Shown here piece by piece: positions 53,365-61,751 of a stretch of 64,000 nucleotides of DNA. Made by a program: the position numbers and the translations under genes. Each line of letters begins with the position of its first letter. Position 1 is the first letter of the stretch. The stretch comes from Brachybacterium timonense (GTDB lineage Bacteria; Actinomycetota; Actinomycetes; Actinomycetales; Dermabacteraceae). The DNA is taken from NCBI RefSeq assembly GCF_900258505.1, contig NZ_LT984895.1, positions 278,313 to 342,312 on the forward strand, in the 5' to 3' direction. Below the pieces are notes generated by a model that worked only from the letters and a program-made list of their open reading frames with translations, was not told where the DNA came from and ran no database searches.

Positions 53365-53817
53365 TCAGCCGAACGGGCCGCCGCGCGGCGCCAAGGGGTC
53401 TTCCTCGCCGAACAGTGCCCGGGGACGGCGACGTCGGCCCGGAGACGACGTCTCATCCGCCGACGCACCGGGCTCGTCGACCGTTTCCCGCTCCGAGGAC
53501 CATGTCGGGCCCGTCACCGGGGTCGAACTGCTCGAGAAATCCGACGTCCAGGCCGTGGTGGAGTGCTCGCCTGGTGCTGAGGGCGGGATGCTCTCCGCTG
53601 GCCACGTCGGGAGGTCCGCGGCTGATCGCTCGTGCGAGTCCGTGGCCCGTGGTGAAGGACGTGACTCCTCGGGACCGTGGAGGGTGCGACGGACTCGAGT
53701 CACCTGCGAGCGGACGAATCGGATCATCGACCAGACGAACATGACAAGGACGAACAGCACGATAGGCCGGTCGCCGATGACAGAGAAAAGATGGTCGATG
53801 AGGTCGTGCGGGAACAT
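53365..53817 (-). CDS. Small single-pass membrane protein, unknown
   Basis: The 150-residue product has one membrane helix near the N-terminus (PIVLFVLVMFVWSMIRF), a short basic stretch (RSQVTRVRRTL) and a long Ser/Pro/Thr/Glu-rich tail ending in a Arg-rich patch (GRRRRPRALFGEED). No family is recognised. It converges on the ABC ATPase gene, with eight bases between. The membrane pattern supports a real but poorly conserved gene; a shadow frame is not excluded. Confidence 0.55.
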   Translation of the reverse strand: MFPHDLIDHLFSVIGDRPIVLFVLVMFVWSMIRFVRSQVTRVRRTLHGPEESRPSPRATDSHERSAADLPTWPAESIPPSAPGEHSTTAWTSDFSSSSTPVTGPTWSSERETVDEPGASADETSSPGRRRRPRALFGEEDPLAPRGGPFG

Positions 53818-53913
53818 GCCACTAGTGTGCCTGAGGGACCACGAGCTCTAGGCCGCCGCGACATGAGAGGCGGCTCGCCTCGCAGGCAGGCATGGCTGGT
53901 GGCGCGTATACCA

Positions 53914-53952
53914 GCGGCCCGGCGAATCGTGAAGCCGATTCGGCCGGGCCGC
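53914..53952 (-). terminator. Hairpin terminator after the aldo/keto reductase gene
   Basis: A long stem (GCGGCCCGGCGAATCG against CGATTCGGCCGGGCCGC, one bulged base) begins 12 bases beyond the reductase stop in its direction of transcription. It is a good candidate terminator for the minus strand. Confidence 0.7.
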
Positions 53953-53963
53953 AGAGGTGTGGA

Positions 53964-54797
53964 TCAGAAGTCGCAGGTCACCGGGTCGCCGCCCACACGA
54001 CCGTCGGGACGATCCAGTGCGTTGATCTGTTCGACCTGCTCCGCAGTGAGGGACACATCCAGCGAAGCGAAGTTCGAGACGATCCGCTCCGGCGTCACGG
54101 ACTTCGGGATCACCACATTCCCGATCGCCAGATGCCAGGCGATGATCACCTGGGCATTGGTCACGCCCTTCTCCTCGGCGATCTGGGAGATCACCGGGTC
54201 GTTCAGCACCGCACCGCCGGAGCCCAGCGGCGACCATGCCTCGGTGACGATGTTGTGCTTGGCATGCAGCTCTCGCAGCTCGCGCTGCTGGAAGTACGGG
54301 TGCAGCTCGATCTGGTGGATCGCCGGCACCACGCCCGTGGCCTCGATGATCTCCTCCAGCTGCTCGGCAGGGAAGTTCGAGACGCCGATCGAGCGGGCCT
54401 TACCAGCCTGCTGGATCTCGATCATCGCCTTCCATGCCTCCAGATACTTGCCCTGCACCGGCTTCGCCCAGTGAATGAGGAACAGATCCACCTGCTCCAG
54501 GCGCAGACGCTCCAGGGAACCGTCGATCGCAGCGAGCGCCTTATCGCGGTCATGGTCGTCGTTCCACAGCTTCGTGGTGATGAACAGGTCCTCGCGCGGC
54601 ACGTCGGCGGCGCGGACGGCACGGCCCACACCCTCCTCGTTCCCGTAGATGCGGGCGGTGTCGATGTGGCGGTACCCGGCGCGGATCGCCTGCTCGACCA
54701 CGTCGGCGGCGACGTCATTCTCCACCTGCCACACGCCGTAGCCGAGCTGCGGGATGCTGTGGCCATCGTGGAAGGCGACAGAGGGGCTGATCGTCAT
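53964..54797 (-). CDS. Aldo/keto reductase (2,5-diketogluconate reductase-like)
   Basis: The 277-residue NADPH-dependent oxidoreductase keeps the AKR tetrad: Asp and Tyr in DTARIYGNEEGVGRA, Lys in ITTKLWNDDH and His in LFLIHWAKP. Later motifs GVSNFPAEQLEE and the cofactor-binding VVIPKSVTPERIVSN are intact. It resembles the AKR5/DkgA-type group that reduces small ketones or aldehydes such as methylglyoxal. ATG 54797 follows GGAGGATCCTC. It is a single gene. Confidence 0.95.
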   Translation of the reverse strand: MTISPSVAFHDGHSIPQLGYGVWQVENDVAADVVEQAIRAGYRHIDTARIYGNEEGVGRAVRAADVPREDLFITTKLWNDDHDRDKALAAIDGSLERLRLEQVDLFLIHWAKPVQGKYLEAWKAMIEIQQAGKARSIGVSNFPAEQLEEIIEATGVVPAIHQIELHPYFQQRELRELHAKHNIVTEAWSPLGSGGAVLNDPVISQIAEEKGVTNAQVIIAWHLAIGNVVIPKSVTPERIVSNFASLDVSLTAEQVEQINALDRPDGRVGGDPVTCDF

Positions 54798-54957
54798 GAG
54801 GATCCTCCTGAGGGAATCGAAGGGATCGATCGCACGGTCGGTTCGTCTCCACCCTAGAGCAGGTGCCTGGTCCTTCCCCAGAGGGTGACCGGGCTGGCAG
54901 GGCCGCGACGGGTGGAGCGGTCTGTCAGGGCCGGGGACCGGTGAACCGGTTACGGCG

Positions 54958-56178
54958 TCACGCCCCGCGGAACGCCGGAATGTTCTCGCACAGCCAATCG
55001 ATAGTGGTGCCAGCGTGCGACATCCACAGTGCCATCGCATGCCCACCTCGGGGGGTCATCTGCACCGTGAGAACGGTGGGGCCGCCCGGTGAAGCAGCCA
55101 CAGCCCGCTTCATTTCTGCGAGCGTCGGACCAGGCAGCGGATCATCGGAGCCAGCGAAGAAATACATGGTCACCGCCGGTTTCTTCGTGCGGACGATCGC
55201 GGGCACGTCGTACCGTGGGTCATCCGGGGCGGTCCACACCTGGTGTTCGGCATACTCCGGGCGGAAGTAACCGGCCAACGAGATGCTCGTGCGGAACAGG
55301 TCAGGGTGCCGCACAGACAGCATGGAGGCGCACCAGCCTCCCGCGCTGTACCCATAGGTGGTCCAGGCCGACGGGTCCTGCACGGTGCGCAGATGTGAGG
55401 TCGCGTAGCCGACTACGTCCTTCACGAGCCACGTCTCCCACAGGTGGCCTTGCCGATGCCCCGCCATGGTGGTCTGGTCCACGCACTCGGTGTCGTAGTG
55501 ACCCGGATACACCCGCGGGGCGACGACAATGCTGGGCTTCATCGCGCCGGAAGCGACCCGCTGCTCGATCAGGCCGCCCAGATCAAAGCTGCTCTTGAAC
55601 GCGTCGGGAGATCCCGGGATCCCGCTGAGCGCCATGATCACGGGATACCGCTGGTCGGGATGCTGCAGGTAGCCCGCCGGGAGGTACACAAGCGCATCGG
55701 ACGTGACGTCGCTGGCGTTGGCGGGGATATTCACATGCACCCACTGCCCCCGGTCAGTGTCCTTGATGCCCGTGAGCGTGGTGTCGGCAAGCGGATTCTG
55801 GAGCGCAGAGGTTACAGGGGCTTTCTGGGCGGCCTCGAGCGCCTCCGCCTCCTGGGCGGTCAGGGGAGCGGCCTCCTGTCCGTCGGCACCGATCGACTCC
55901 GCGGTGCTCACGTTCCCGGAACCGAGGAACAGATCGCTCCACGAGGGGTACATCGCGAACGTGCGATTGATCCACACCGCTACGGTGATGAGCATCAGTG
56001 CTGCGACCAGCAGCATCGTGACCAGTTGCGCGAGGACATGCCGAGTGCGTACGTGCCCGGTTCGCGCGGGATGACGCGGCAGCCGCACCGCACCGAACAG
56101 CAGCACAGCGGCGCTGACCACGGTGATCATGATGCACACGGGCAGTCCCCGTAGATCGAGCAGACTGGCGATGCTCAT
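54958..56178 (-). CDS. Membrane-anchored alpha/beta hydrolase (esterase-D-like)
   Basis: The 406-residue protein starts with two membrane helices (VCIMITVVSAAVLLFGAV and LVTMLLVAALMLITVAVW), then an outer alpha/beta-hydrolase domain of the esterase D/mycolyltransferase-like group. The nucleophile elbow is YGYSAGGWCAS; the acid is probably in FAGSDDPLPG and the His in PRGGHAMALW. It is divergent from lysX, with 211 bp between. In several bacteria hydrolases of the alpha/beta fold reverse the aminoacylation of phosphatidylglycerol, so a lysyl-PG hydrolase is a good candidate role, not proven here. Confidence 0.85.
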   Translation of the reverse strand: MSIASLLDLRGLPVCIMITVVSAAVLLFGAVRLPRHPARTGHVRTRHVLAQLVTMLLVAALMLITVAVWINRTFAMYPSWSDLFLGSGNVSTAESIGADGQEAAPLTAQEAEALEAAQKAPVTSALQNPLADTTLTGIKDTDRGQWVHVNIPANASDVTSDALVYLPAGYLQHPDQRYPVIMALSGIPGSPDAFKSSFDLGGLIEQRVASGAMKPSIVVAPRVYPGHYDTECVDQTTMAGHRQGHLWETWLVKDVVGYATSHLRTVQDPSAWTTYGYSAGGWCASMLSVRHPDLFRTSISLAGYFRPEYAEHQVWTAPDDPRYDVPAIVRTKKPAVTMYFFAGSDDPLPGPTLAEMKRAVAASPGGPTVLTVQMTPRGGHAMALWMSHAGTTIDWLCENIPAFRGA

Positions 56179-56389
56179 CTCCTTCCCTCCCGGTCTGTGC
56201 AGCGGGGCCGAAACCTTGTGCTACCGCCCGCGGGCACAGGCAGATTCTGCGCCTCTTCCTTCAGAGACGCACGTGGCCGATGGTCGAGTACAGCAGCTGT
56301 TTTCTCGACTTTGGTCGAGGGTTGTGTGCACAGTGCGGCAGGCAGGTGGGACGTACATTGGAGCCCGTATTCACGGAAGGGCACCGCGC

Positions 56390-59300
56390 ATGGACCGCAG
56401 CGAGAAGATGAGACATGCTCGCACCGAGCGCGCCGTCGACCTGCTGATCTGGGGGCACATCCTCGCGGCCCTGGCGAGTCTTGGCGCGCTGCTGTACGTC
56501 AGGCAGGGGCGCCAGCTGCCGTCGTTGCCGGAGCTGGTCTTCTCCGCGATCAACGTGCCCGTCTTCCCGTCGTTCGTCTCCGTGGCCTTGCTGATGCTCC
56601 TGATCAGCGGCCTCGTGCGACGCAAGCGTCTGGCTCTGCTCGGTGTCGCAACCCTGCAGGTCACCGGGGCGCTCTACTCCGCCACCCGCTTCGTCACAGT
56701 GGCCAGCCAAGGCGCCTTGCCCGGCCCGACCGGCCCGCGCGGTGCCGTGATACTGCCTGTGATCGCGGCTGATCTCCTCAGCCCGGTCGCCGCCGTCGCC
56801 ATGCTCGTCCTGCTGTTCCGTCTGCGCGGCGCGTTCCCGGGCACCGTGGCGCGGCGTTCATGGCCGCAGGCACTCTTGGTGCTCGCCGGTGGGGTGGCGG
56901 TCACGGTGGGCGTGACCTATCTGATGCTGCTGGCTACGGTGAACGACCCCCGCGGTGAGGGCCGGCTGCTGCTGTTCTCCCTGGGCAGAGCAATGGGTCT
57001 GGTGGCAGGCCGGATCGGTGGCACACCGGCGCAGGTGTCGCTCGTGACCGGCCTGCTGCTGGGGCTGACTGTGCTGGCTGCAGCTGTGATCTTCCTGCGG
57101 TCGCCGAAGGGGGACCGTACACGCACCGGTGAGCAGGAAGTCGCTCTGCGTCGCCTGCTTGCTGAGCACGGCCGTGCTGATTCTCTGAGCTACTTCGCTA
57201 CCCGTCGGGACAAAGAACTCGTGTTCTCGCCAGACGGCGAGGCTGTGATCGCGTACGAGGTCTCGGGAGCGGTTGCTGTGGCCGCGGGTGATCCGATTGG
57301 GGTGCGCAGCTCGTGGCCTGCAGCGATGGATGAGTTCCTCGTGCTGTGCCGCCGCTCTGGCTGGATTCCGTCGGCGCTTGCAGCAGGCGAGGATGCGGCC
57401 CGCGCCTGGACCGAGCGTGGCCTGATCGCTGTGCCGATGGGCGACGAGGCGATCCTGGATGCCGAGCATTTCCAGACGGCGTCGACCTCTCTCACTGAGG
57501 TGCGTCGCGCCGCGGCGCGGGCCCGTGCTGACGGTGTGCAGGTGCGTCTTCGCCGGCATGGGTCACTCACGGTGGAGGAACGCGCAGAGATGATCCGCTG
57601 CGCGAACGCCTGGCGGCACGACGGTGACGAGCGCGGCTTCTCCATGGCACTCTCCCGCCTGGGCGATCCTGCCGACGCGACGTGCCTGCTGGTCAGTGCC
57701 CACGCCGCCGACGGCACGTGGGTGGGACTGCTCAGCCTGGTGCCCTGGGGACGCACTGGTGCGAGCCTGGACGTTATGCGGCGGTCACCCACAGCCCCGC
57801 ACGGCGTGATGGAACTGATGGTCTCCACACTGCTCACAGACGGCCCGCGCCTGGGCGTGAAGCAGGTCAGCCTGAACTTCGCGATGTTCCGCCAGGTCTT
57901 CGACGATGCGGAGAAGCTGGGGGCCTCGGTCACGACCCGGATCATCGCCGCGGTGCTGCAGCGCGCCGACCGCTGGTTCCAGCTGGAGCGCCTGTACCGC
58001 TCGAACCAGAAATACAGGCCGACGTGGGTGACGCGATACCTGCTCGCCGATGGTCTGCCGTCACTGCCACGGACCGCGCTTGCCGCCGCGCGTCTCGAGG
58101 GATTCGCACCCCGTCTCACCCGACCCGCGCCGGAGGCCCCCGCGCTGGATGCCACCCAGCTCGACGACGTGCGCCGCATCGAGTCTGCCGCCCCGGTGCC
58201 GTCGGATCTGGCGCCGCGACGCTCGGACCAGTCCCGCCACCGCGTGCTGCACCTTGAACAGCTGAGGGCCGCCGGGATGGAGCCGTACCCGGTGGGGGTG
58301 CCCGCACCCATGGACCTCGCCGAGGTCGCGAAGAAAGTGCAGGCCGATGCGGCGGGGTCGGTCTCTCTGGAGCCTACGGAGGGGGCTGCCGGGCATCTGC
58401 GGGACGACGGGACGGGGACGCATCCTGTGGCGTCGTCGGCCCCTCTGAATCCCTCGGAGGACCCGCTGACGCACGACGGGCAAGATCGAGGGGAACTGCG
58501 TGTTGCGGGGCGTGTACGGCACCTGCGCGACTTGGGCGGTGTCGCGTTCGTCGAGCTCATGGATCGGTCCGAGCGCTTGCAGGCGATCATGGAGCGGGAG
58601 CAGCTGGGCGCCGCATCCTTCGACCTGCTGACTCGTGCTGTGGACCGCGGTGACCTGCTCGAGATCTCGGGGCGCCCAGGGCGCTCGCGCACCGGGGAGC
58701 CGTCGCTCATCGGGGCCAGCTGGCGGATCGTCTCGAAAGCGCTGCAGCCGATCCCCTTCGACTCTTTCGAGGACCCAGAGTCGCGTCTGCGACGCCGCGC
58801 CACCGATCTGATCGTGCACCCTCAGACCGCCGAGCTGTTACGCGCACGCTCCGCCGTTGTTCAGGCGGTGCGGCAGACCCTTCTCGATGCTGGGGCGATG
58901 GAGGTTGAGACACCGGTTCTCGCGACCGTGCACGGCGGTGCGAATGCTCGCCCCTTCCGCACCCGCATCAACGCCTACGACACGGACCTCACCCTGCGCA
59001 TCGCCCCCGAGCTGCAGCTCAAGAAGCTGCTGGTGGGTGGACTCGGCCCGATCTTCGAGATCGGCCGCAACTTCCGCAACGAGGGCGCTGACGCTACGCA
59101 CAATCCCGAGTTCACGGCCCTGGAGACCTACTGGCCGTACTCGGATTACACCGGCATGCGCCACCTCACTGAACGATTGGTGCGGGCTGCCGCGCGTGCG
59201 GTGCACGGTGACGAGGTGTTACCTGTGGGGGAGGGCGGTGCCCTCGTGGACGTCTCGGGGCCGTGGGAGGTGATCACGGTGTGCGATGCGGTCTCCCGTG

Positions 59301-59830
59301 CTGTGGGACGCAGCGTGGACGTGAACACCGATATCGATGAGCTGCTCGAGATCATCCGTGATCATGACCTTGAGGTGCGTGAAGACATGGGGCCGGGCGC
59401 CCTCATCGAGGAGCTGTACGGCGAGCTGGTCGAGCCCGCCACCATGATGCCGACGTTCTACCTGGATTTCCCAGCCGAGACGTCGCCGCTGACCGCGCCG
59501 CACCGCAGCTGTCCCGGGCTCGTGGAACGCTGGGATCTGGTGGCGGGAGGTATGGAGATCGGCACCGCCTACTCCGAGCTCGCCGACCCGCTCATCCAAC
59601 GCGAACGCCTCACGGCGCAGTCGTTGAAGGCTGCCGCGGGTGACGCGGAGGCCATGGAAGTGGACGAGTCCTTTCTGGAGGCGCTCGAGAACGCGATGCC
59701 GCCCGCCGGGGGCCTGGGCATCGGCATGGACCGCCTGGCCATGCTGATCACGCGCACCGCGATCCGCGACGTGCTGGCCTTCCCCTTCGTTCGGCCGCAC
59801 CCCCGCACTGCGGGATCACCTGGGGCGTAA
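56390..59830 (+). CDS. lysX: Bifunctional lysylphosphatidylglycerol synthetase/lysyl-tRNA synthetase
   Basis: The 1146-residue fusion has three parts as in mycobacterial LysX (about 1,170 residues). First are about six N-terminal membrane helices (to about 240). Next comes a DUF2156/MprF-type transferase (about 250-560; for example EVSGAVAVAAGDPIGVRSSWPAAMDEFL and LGVKQVSLNFAMFRQVFD). The C-terminal lysyl-tRNA synthetase has an OB fold (RVAGRVRHLRDLGGVAFVELMD), class II motif 2 (FEIGRNFRNEGADATHNPEFT) and motif 3 (GLGIGMDRLAMLIT). It charges tRNA with lysine and moves it to phosphatidylglycerol, giving resistance to cationic peptides. ATG 56390 follows GGAAGGG and gives the first helix its normal N-terminus. 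Confidence 0.95.
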   Translation: MDRSEKMRHARTERAVDLLIWGHILAALASLGALLYVRQGRQLPSLPELVFSAINVPVFPSFVSVALLMLLISGLVRRKRLALLGVATLQVTGALYSATRFVTVASQGALPGPTGPRGAVILPVIAADLLSPVAAVAMLVLLFRLRGAFPGTVARRSWPQALLVLAGGVAVTVGVTYLMLLATVNDPRGEGRLLLFSLGRAMGLVAGRIGGTPAQVSLVTGLLLGLTVLAAAVIFLRSPKGDRTRTGEQEVALRRLLAEHGRADSLSYFATRRDKELVFSPDGEAVIAYEVSGAVAVAAGDPIGVRSSWPAAMDEFLVLCRRSGWIPSALAAGEDAARAWTERGLIAVPMGDEAILDAEHFQTASTSLTEVRRAAARARADGVQVRLRRHGSLTVEERAEMIRCANAWRHDGDERGFSMALSRLGDPADATCLLVSAHAADGTWVGLLSLVPWGRTGASLDVMRRSPTAPHGVMELMVSTLLTDGPRLGVKQVSLNFAMFRQVFDDAEKLGASVTTRIIAAVLQRADRWFQLERLYRSNQKYRPTWVTRYLLADGLPSLPRTALAAARLEGFAPRLTRPAPEAPALDATQLDDVRRIESAAPVPSDLAPRRSDQSRHRVLHLEQLRAAGMEPYPVGVPAPMDLAEVAKKVQADAAGSVSLEPTEGAAGHLRDDGTGTHPVASSAPLNPSEDPLTHDGQDRGELRVAGRVRHLRDLGGVAFVELMDRSERLQAIMEREQLGAASFDLLTRAVDRGDLLEISGRPGRSRTGEPSLIGASWRIVSKALQPIPFDSFEDPESRLRRRATDLIVHPQTAELLRARSAVVQAVRQTLLDAGAMEVETPVLATVHGGANARPFRTRINAYDTDLTLRIAPELQLKKLLVGGLGPIFEIGRNFRNEGADATHNPEFTALETYWPYSDYTGMRHLTERLVRAAARAVHGDEVLPVGEGGALVDVSGPWEVITVCDAVSRAVGRSVDVNTDIDELLEIIRDHDLEVREDMGPGALIEELYGELVEPATMMPTFYLDFPAETSPLTAPHRSCPGLVERWDLVAGGMEIGTAYSELADPLIQRERLTAQSLKAAAGDAEAMEVDESFLEALENAMPPAGGLGIGMDRLAMLITRTAIRDVLAFPFVRPHPRTAGSPGA

Positions 59831-60051
59831 GGGCGTGGTGCCGCGTGTGGTCGCTCATGGACGTATAGCTGGGGCCAGGTGGATTATTCGCACGGCTCCA
59901 CGAATACCGCCATGCGTGAACGATGCAGCGGCGGGGCGGCGGTGTCGGGCGGTGGCGCGGTGCGGCCCGGCGTGACCGCGCAGATGGGCGGCGGTGCCGC
60001 CGTGCCCGCGACAGTGCGAGTCAGCGCCCCTGCGCCGCCTACGATGTCGGC

Positions 60052-61557
60052 ATGACCCCGGCGCGCCGTTCGAGACTGGCTCCCCTGCAGCGGCCGGTCC
60101 CGTCAGAGCCACCCGAATACGACCACGACCGCGGCCACACCACCGTCGGCCCCCGTATCGAGATCTACGGCCTGCTCGACACGCTGTTCATCATCGCCGG
60201 CCTGGTGGTGTCTGTGTGGCTCGCGGTGCTGTATCTGCTGGAGGGCTTCTCCCTCACCCCGGTGAGGCTGCTGTACCTGGTGGGGTTCTGGTTGCTGCTC
60301 ACCTACATCGCGCTGCCGCGACTGCATCAGCTGCTCACGTGGATCTATCTGCCCGACTACTTCTTCGGTCGTACCCGCACCACCGAGGGAGTGCTCTCTG
60401 ACCCGATCAACCTGGCGTTCGACGGGAAGGAGGTTGACCTGCACGTCGCCATGCGCAAGGCAGGCTGGGTGCTCGCCGAGGAGCGCACGGTCGGCTCTGC
60501 GTGGGGCATGGTGCGCGCCACTCTGATGCGTGACTCCTATCCGTCGGCCCCTGTGTCTGACCTCTATCTGCTGGGGCGTCGGCATGACTTCACGTACCAG
60601 CAGGAAGTGGGCGGCACCACCGCTAAGCGCCACCACGTGCGCTTCTGGCGCGTCCCCAAAGACTTCGTGCTGCCCGGCGGCTACCGCGCCGACTGGCTGG
60701 CGGCCGGAACCTATGACCGTGCCGTCGGCTTCTCCTTCTTCACCCTGCAGTTCACGCACCGGATCGACGAGAACATCGACGTTGAGCGCGACTACATCAT
60801 CGACACGGTGCGGTACGCGGATCCGGACATTGACGTCGAGGTGATCGAGGATTTCTCCACGTCGTATCTGCATCGCAACGGGCAGGGCGACAGGATCCGC
60901 ACCGACGGTGACCTGCCGATCGTGGACGTGACCGGCGCCGCCGCACGCTCCGACGGGGCGACTGCGGTGATGCTGCCTCGGCATCGCCCCACCGGTATCT
61001 CCGTGATGAAGGCGCGGGCGCTTGCGGCGGCGCAGGCCGCGGTGGATGCGAAACGCGAGAAGCTCTCGCGGCGCCAGCTCAGCGGCCAGTGGCAGGACAC
61101 CGTGGAGGACCTGCAGGATGTGTGGGCCGGGGCCGCCGACCATCATCTGCCGCCGCCCACGATCCTGTTCACCGCCGGCCTCGTGCTGGTGCAGGCGATC
61201 CTGCTGGGCATCCAGTGGGCCGCCCGCGCGCTGGACGCGGATCTGGGGTTGATCGCCGAAGACGTGGTCGCCCTGCTGCCACACGCTGATGCGCTAGGTG
61301 CCGCGACCGTCCTGTGCCTGGTCAGTGCTGCCCTCGTGGTCGGCGTGTTTCGACGCAACCGGTGGGCGCGCCTCGCCCTGATGGCGGTGTTCACGGCCGA
61401 CGCCCTGGTGAGGCTCGCCATGGCGACCTCTGCCACGGGGGAGGTCGAGCATTCGCTGCTGGTGGGCGTGGGCGCGAGTGCGCTCGGCGTTATGGCGATC
61501 TCCTCGGACGCCTCACGGCTCTGGGTGCAGACCCAGCGGCTCGGCCCGCGCGACTGA
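60052..61557 (+). CDS. LssY_C-domain membrane protein
   Basis: The 501-residue protein has two N-terminal helices (TLFIIAGLVVSVWLAVLYLLEGF and LLYLVGFWLLLTYIALP), then the LssY C-terminal-like domain: DPINLAFDGKEVDLHVAMRKAGWVLAEE...SYPSAPVSDLYLLGRRHDFTYQ and KRHHVRFWRV...GTYDRAVGFSFF...THRIDENIDVERDYIID. Four further helices form the C-terminus. The domain's function is unknown; related domains occur in PAP2/DedA-like lipid enzymes. ATG 60052 is the first start that gives a plausible N-terminus. It lies 221 bp after lysX. Confidence 0.85.
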   Translation: MTPARRSRLAPLQRPVPSEPPEYDHDRGHTTVGPRIEIYGLLDTLFIIAGLVVSVWLAVLYLLEGFSLTPVRLLYLVGFWLLLTYIALPRLHQLLTWIYLPDYFFGRTRTTEGVLSDPINLAFDGKEVDLHVAMRKAGWVLAEERTVGSAWGMVRATLMRDSYPSAPVSDLYLLGRRHDFTYQQEVGGTTAKRHHVRFWRVPKDFVLPGGYRADWLAAGTYDRAVGFSFFTLQFTHRIDENIDVERDYIIDTVRYADPDIDVEVIEDFSTSYLHRNGQGDRIRTDGDLPIVDVTGAAARSDGATAVMLPRHRPTGISVMKARALAAAQAAVDAKREKLSRRQLSGQWQDTVEDLQDVWAGAADHHLPPPTILFTAGLVLVQAILLGIQWAARALDADLGLIAEDVVALLPHADALGAATVLCLVSAALVVGVFRRNRWARLALMAVFTADALVRLAMATSATGEVEHSLLVGVGASALGVMAISSDASRLWVQTQRLGPRD

Positions 61558-61572
61558 GCCGAGCGCATCCCT

Positions 61573-61632
61573 CGGGGCGCCGACGGTCGGGGCGCCGACG
61601 GTCGGGGCGCCGACGGTCGGGGTGCGAACGGC
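61573..61632. repeat. 15-bp tandem repeat, three perfect copies and one degenerate
   Basis: CGGGGCGCCGACGGT is repeated at 61573-61587, 61588-61602 and 61603-61617, followed by a degenerate copy at 61618-61632. It lies just after the LssY_C gene stop in the 194 bp before the NhaA stop. Each copy contains the palindrome GGCGCC. Confidence 0.9.
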
Positions 61633-61705
61633 GACGGCCGACGGGCAGGCCACGCGGTACGCGGGCGCTGTGCGATCCCGGCGAGTAGGCAGGCCGGCGC
61701 ACCGA

Positions 61706-61745
61706 CGGCGTCGGCCTCAGTGCTCACTGCCGTCGGCCGACGCCG
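61706..61745. terminator. Bidirectional hairpin between convergent genes
   Basis: A perfect 11-bp stem (CGGCGTCGGCC / GGCCGACGCCG) with an 18-base loop lies between the LssY_C gene (ending 61557) and nhaA (ending 61752). It is a candidate terminator for both strands although no T-run flanks it. Confidence 0.5.
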
Positions 61746-61751
61746 CCGTGC

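Noticed and set aside
57190-58803. 537-residue minus-strand frame inside lysX
   Set aside because: Antisense shadow: Arg/Ser-rich translation with no motif, opposite a gene with full class II synthetase motifs.
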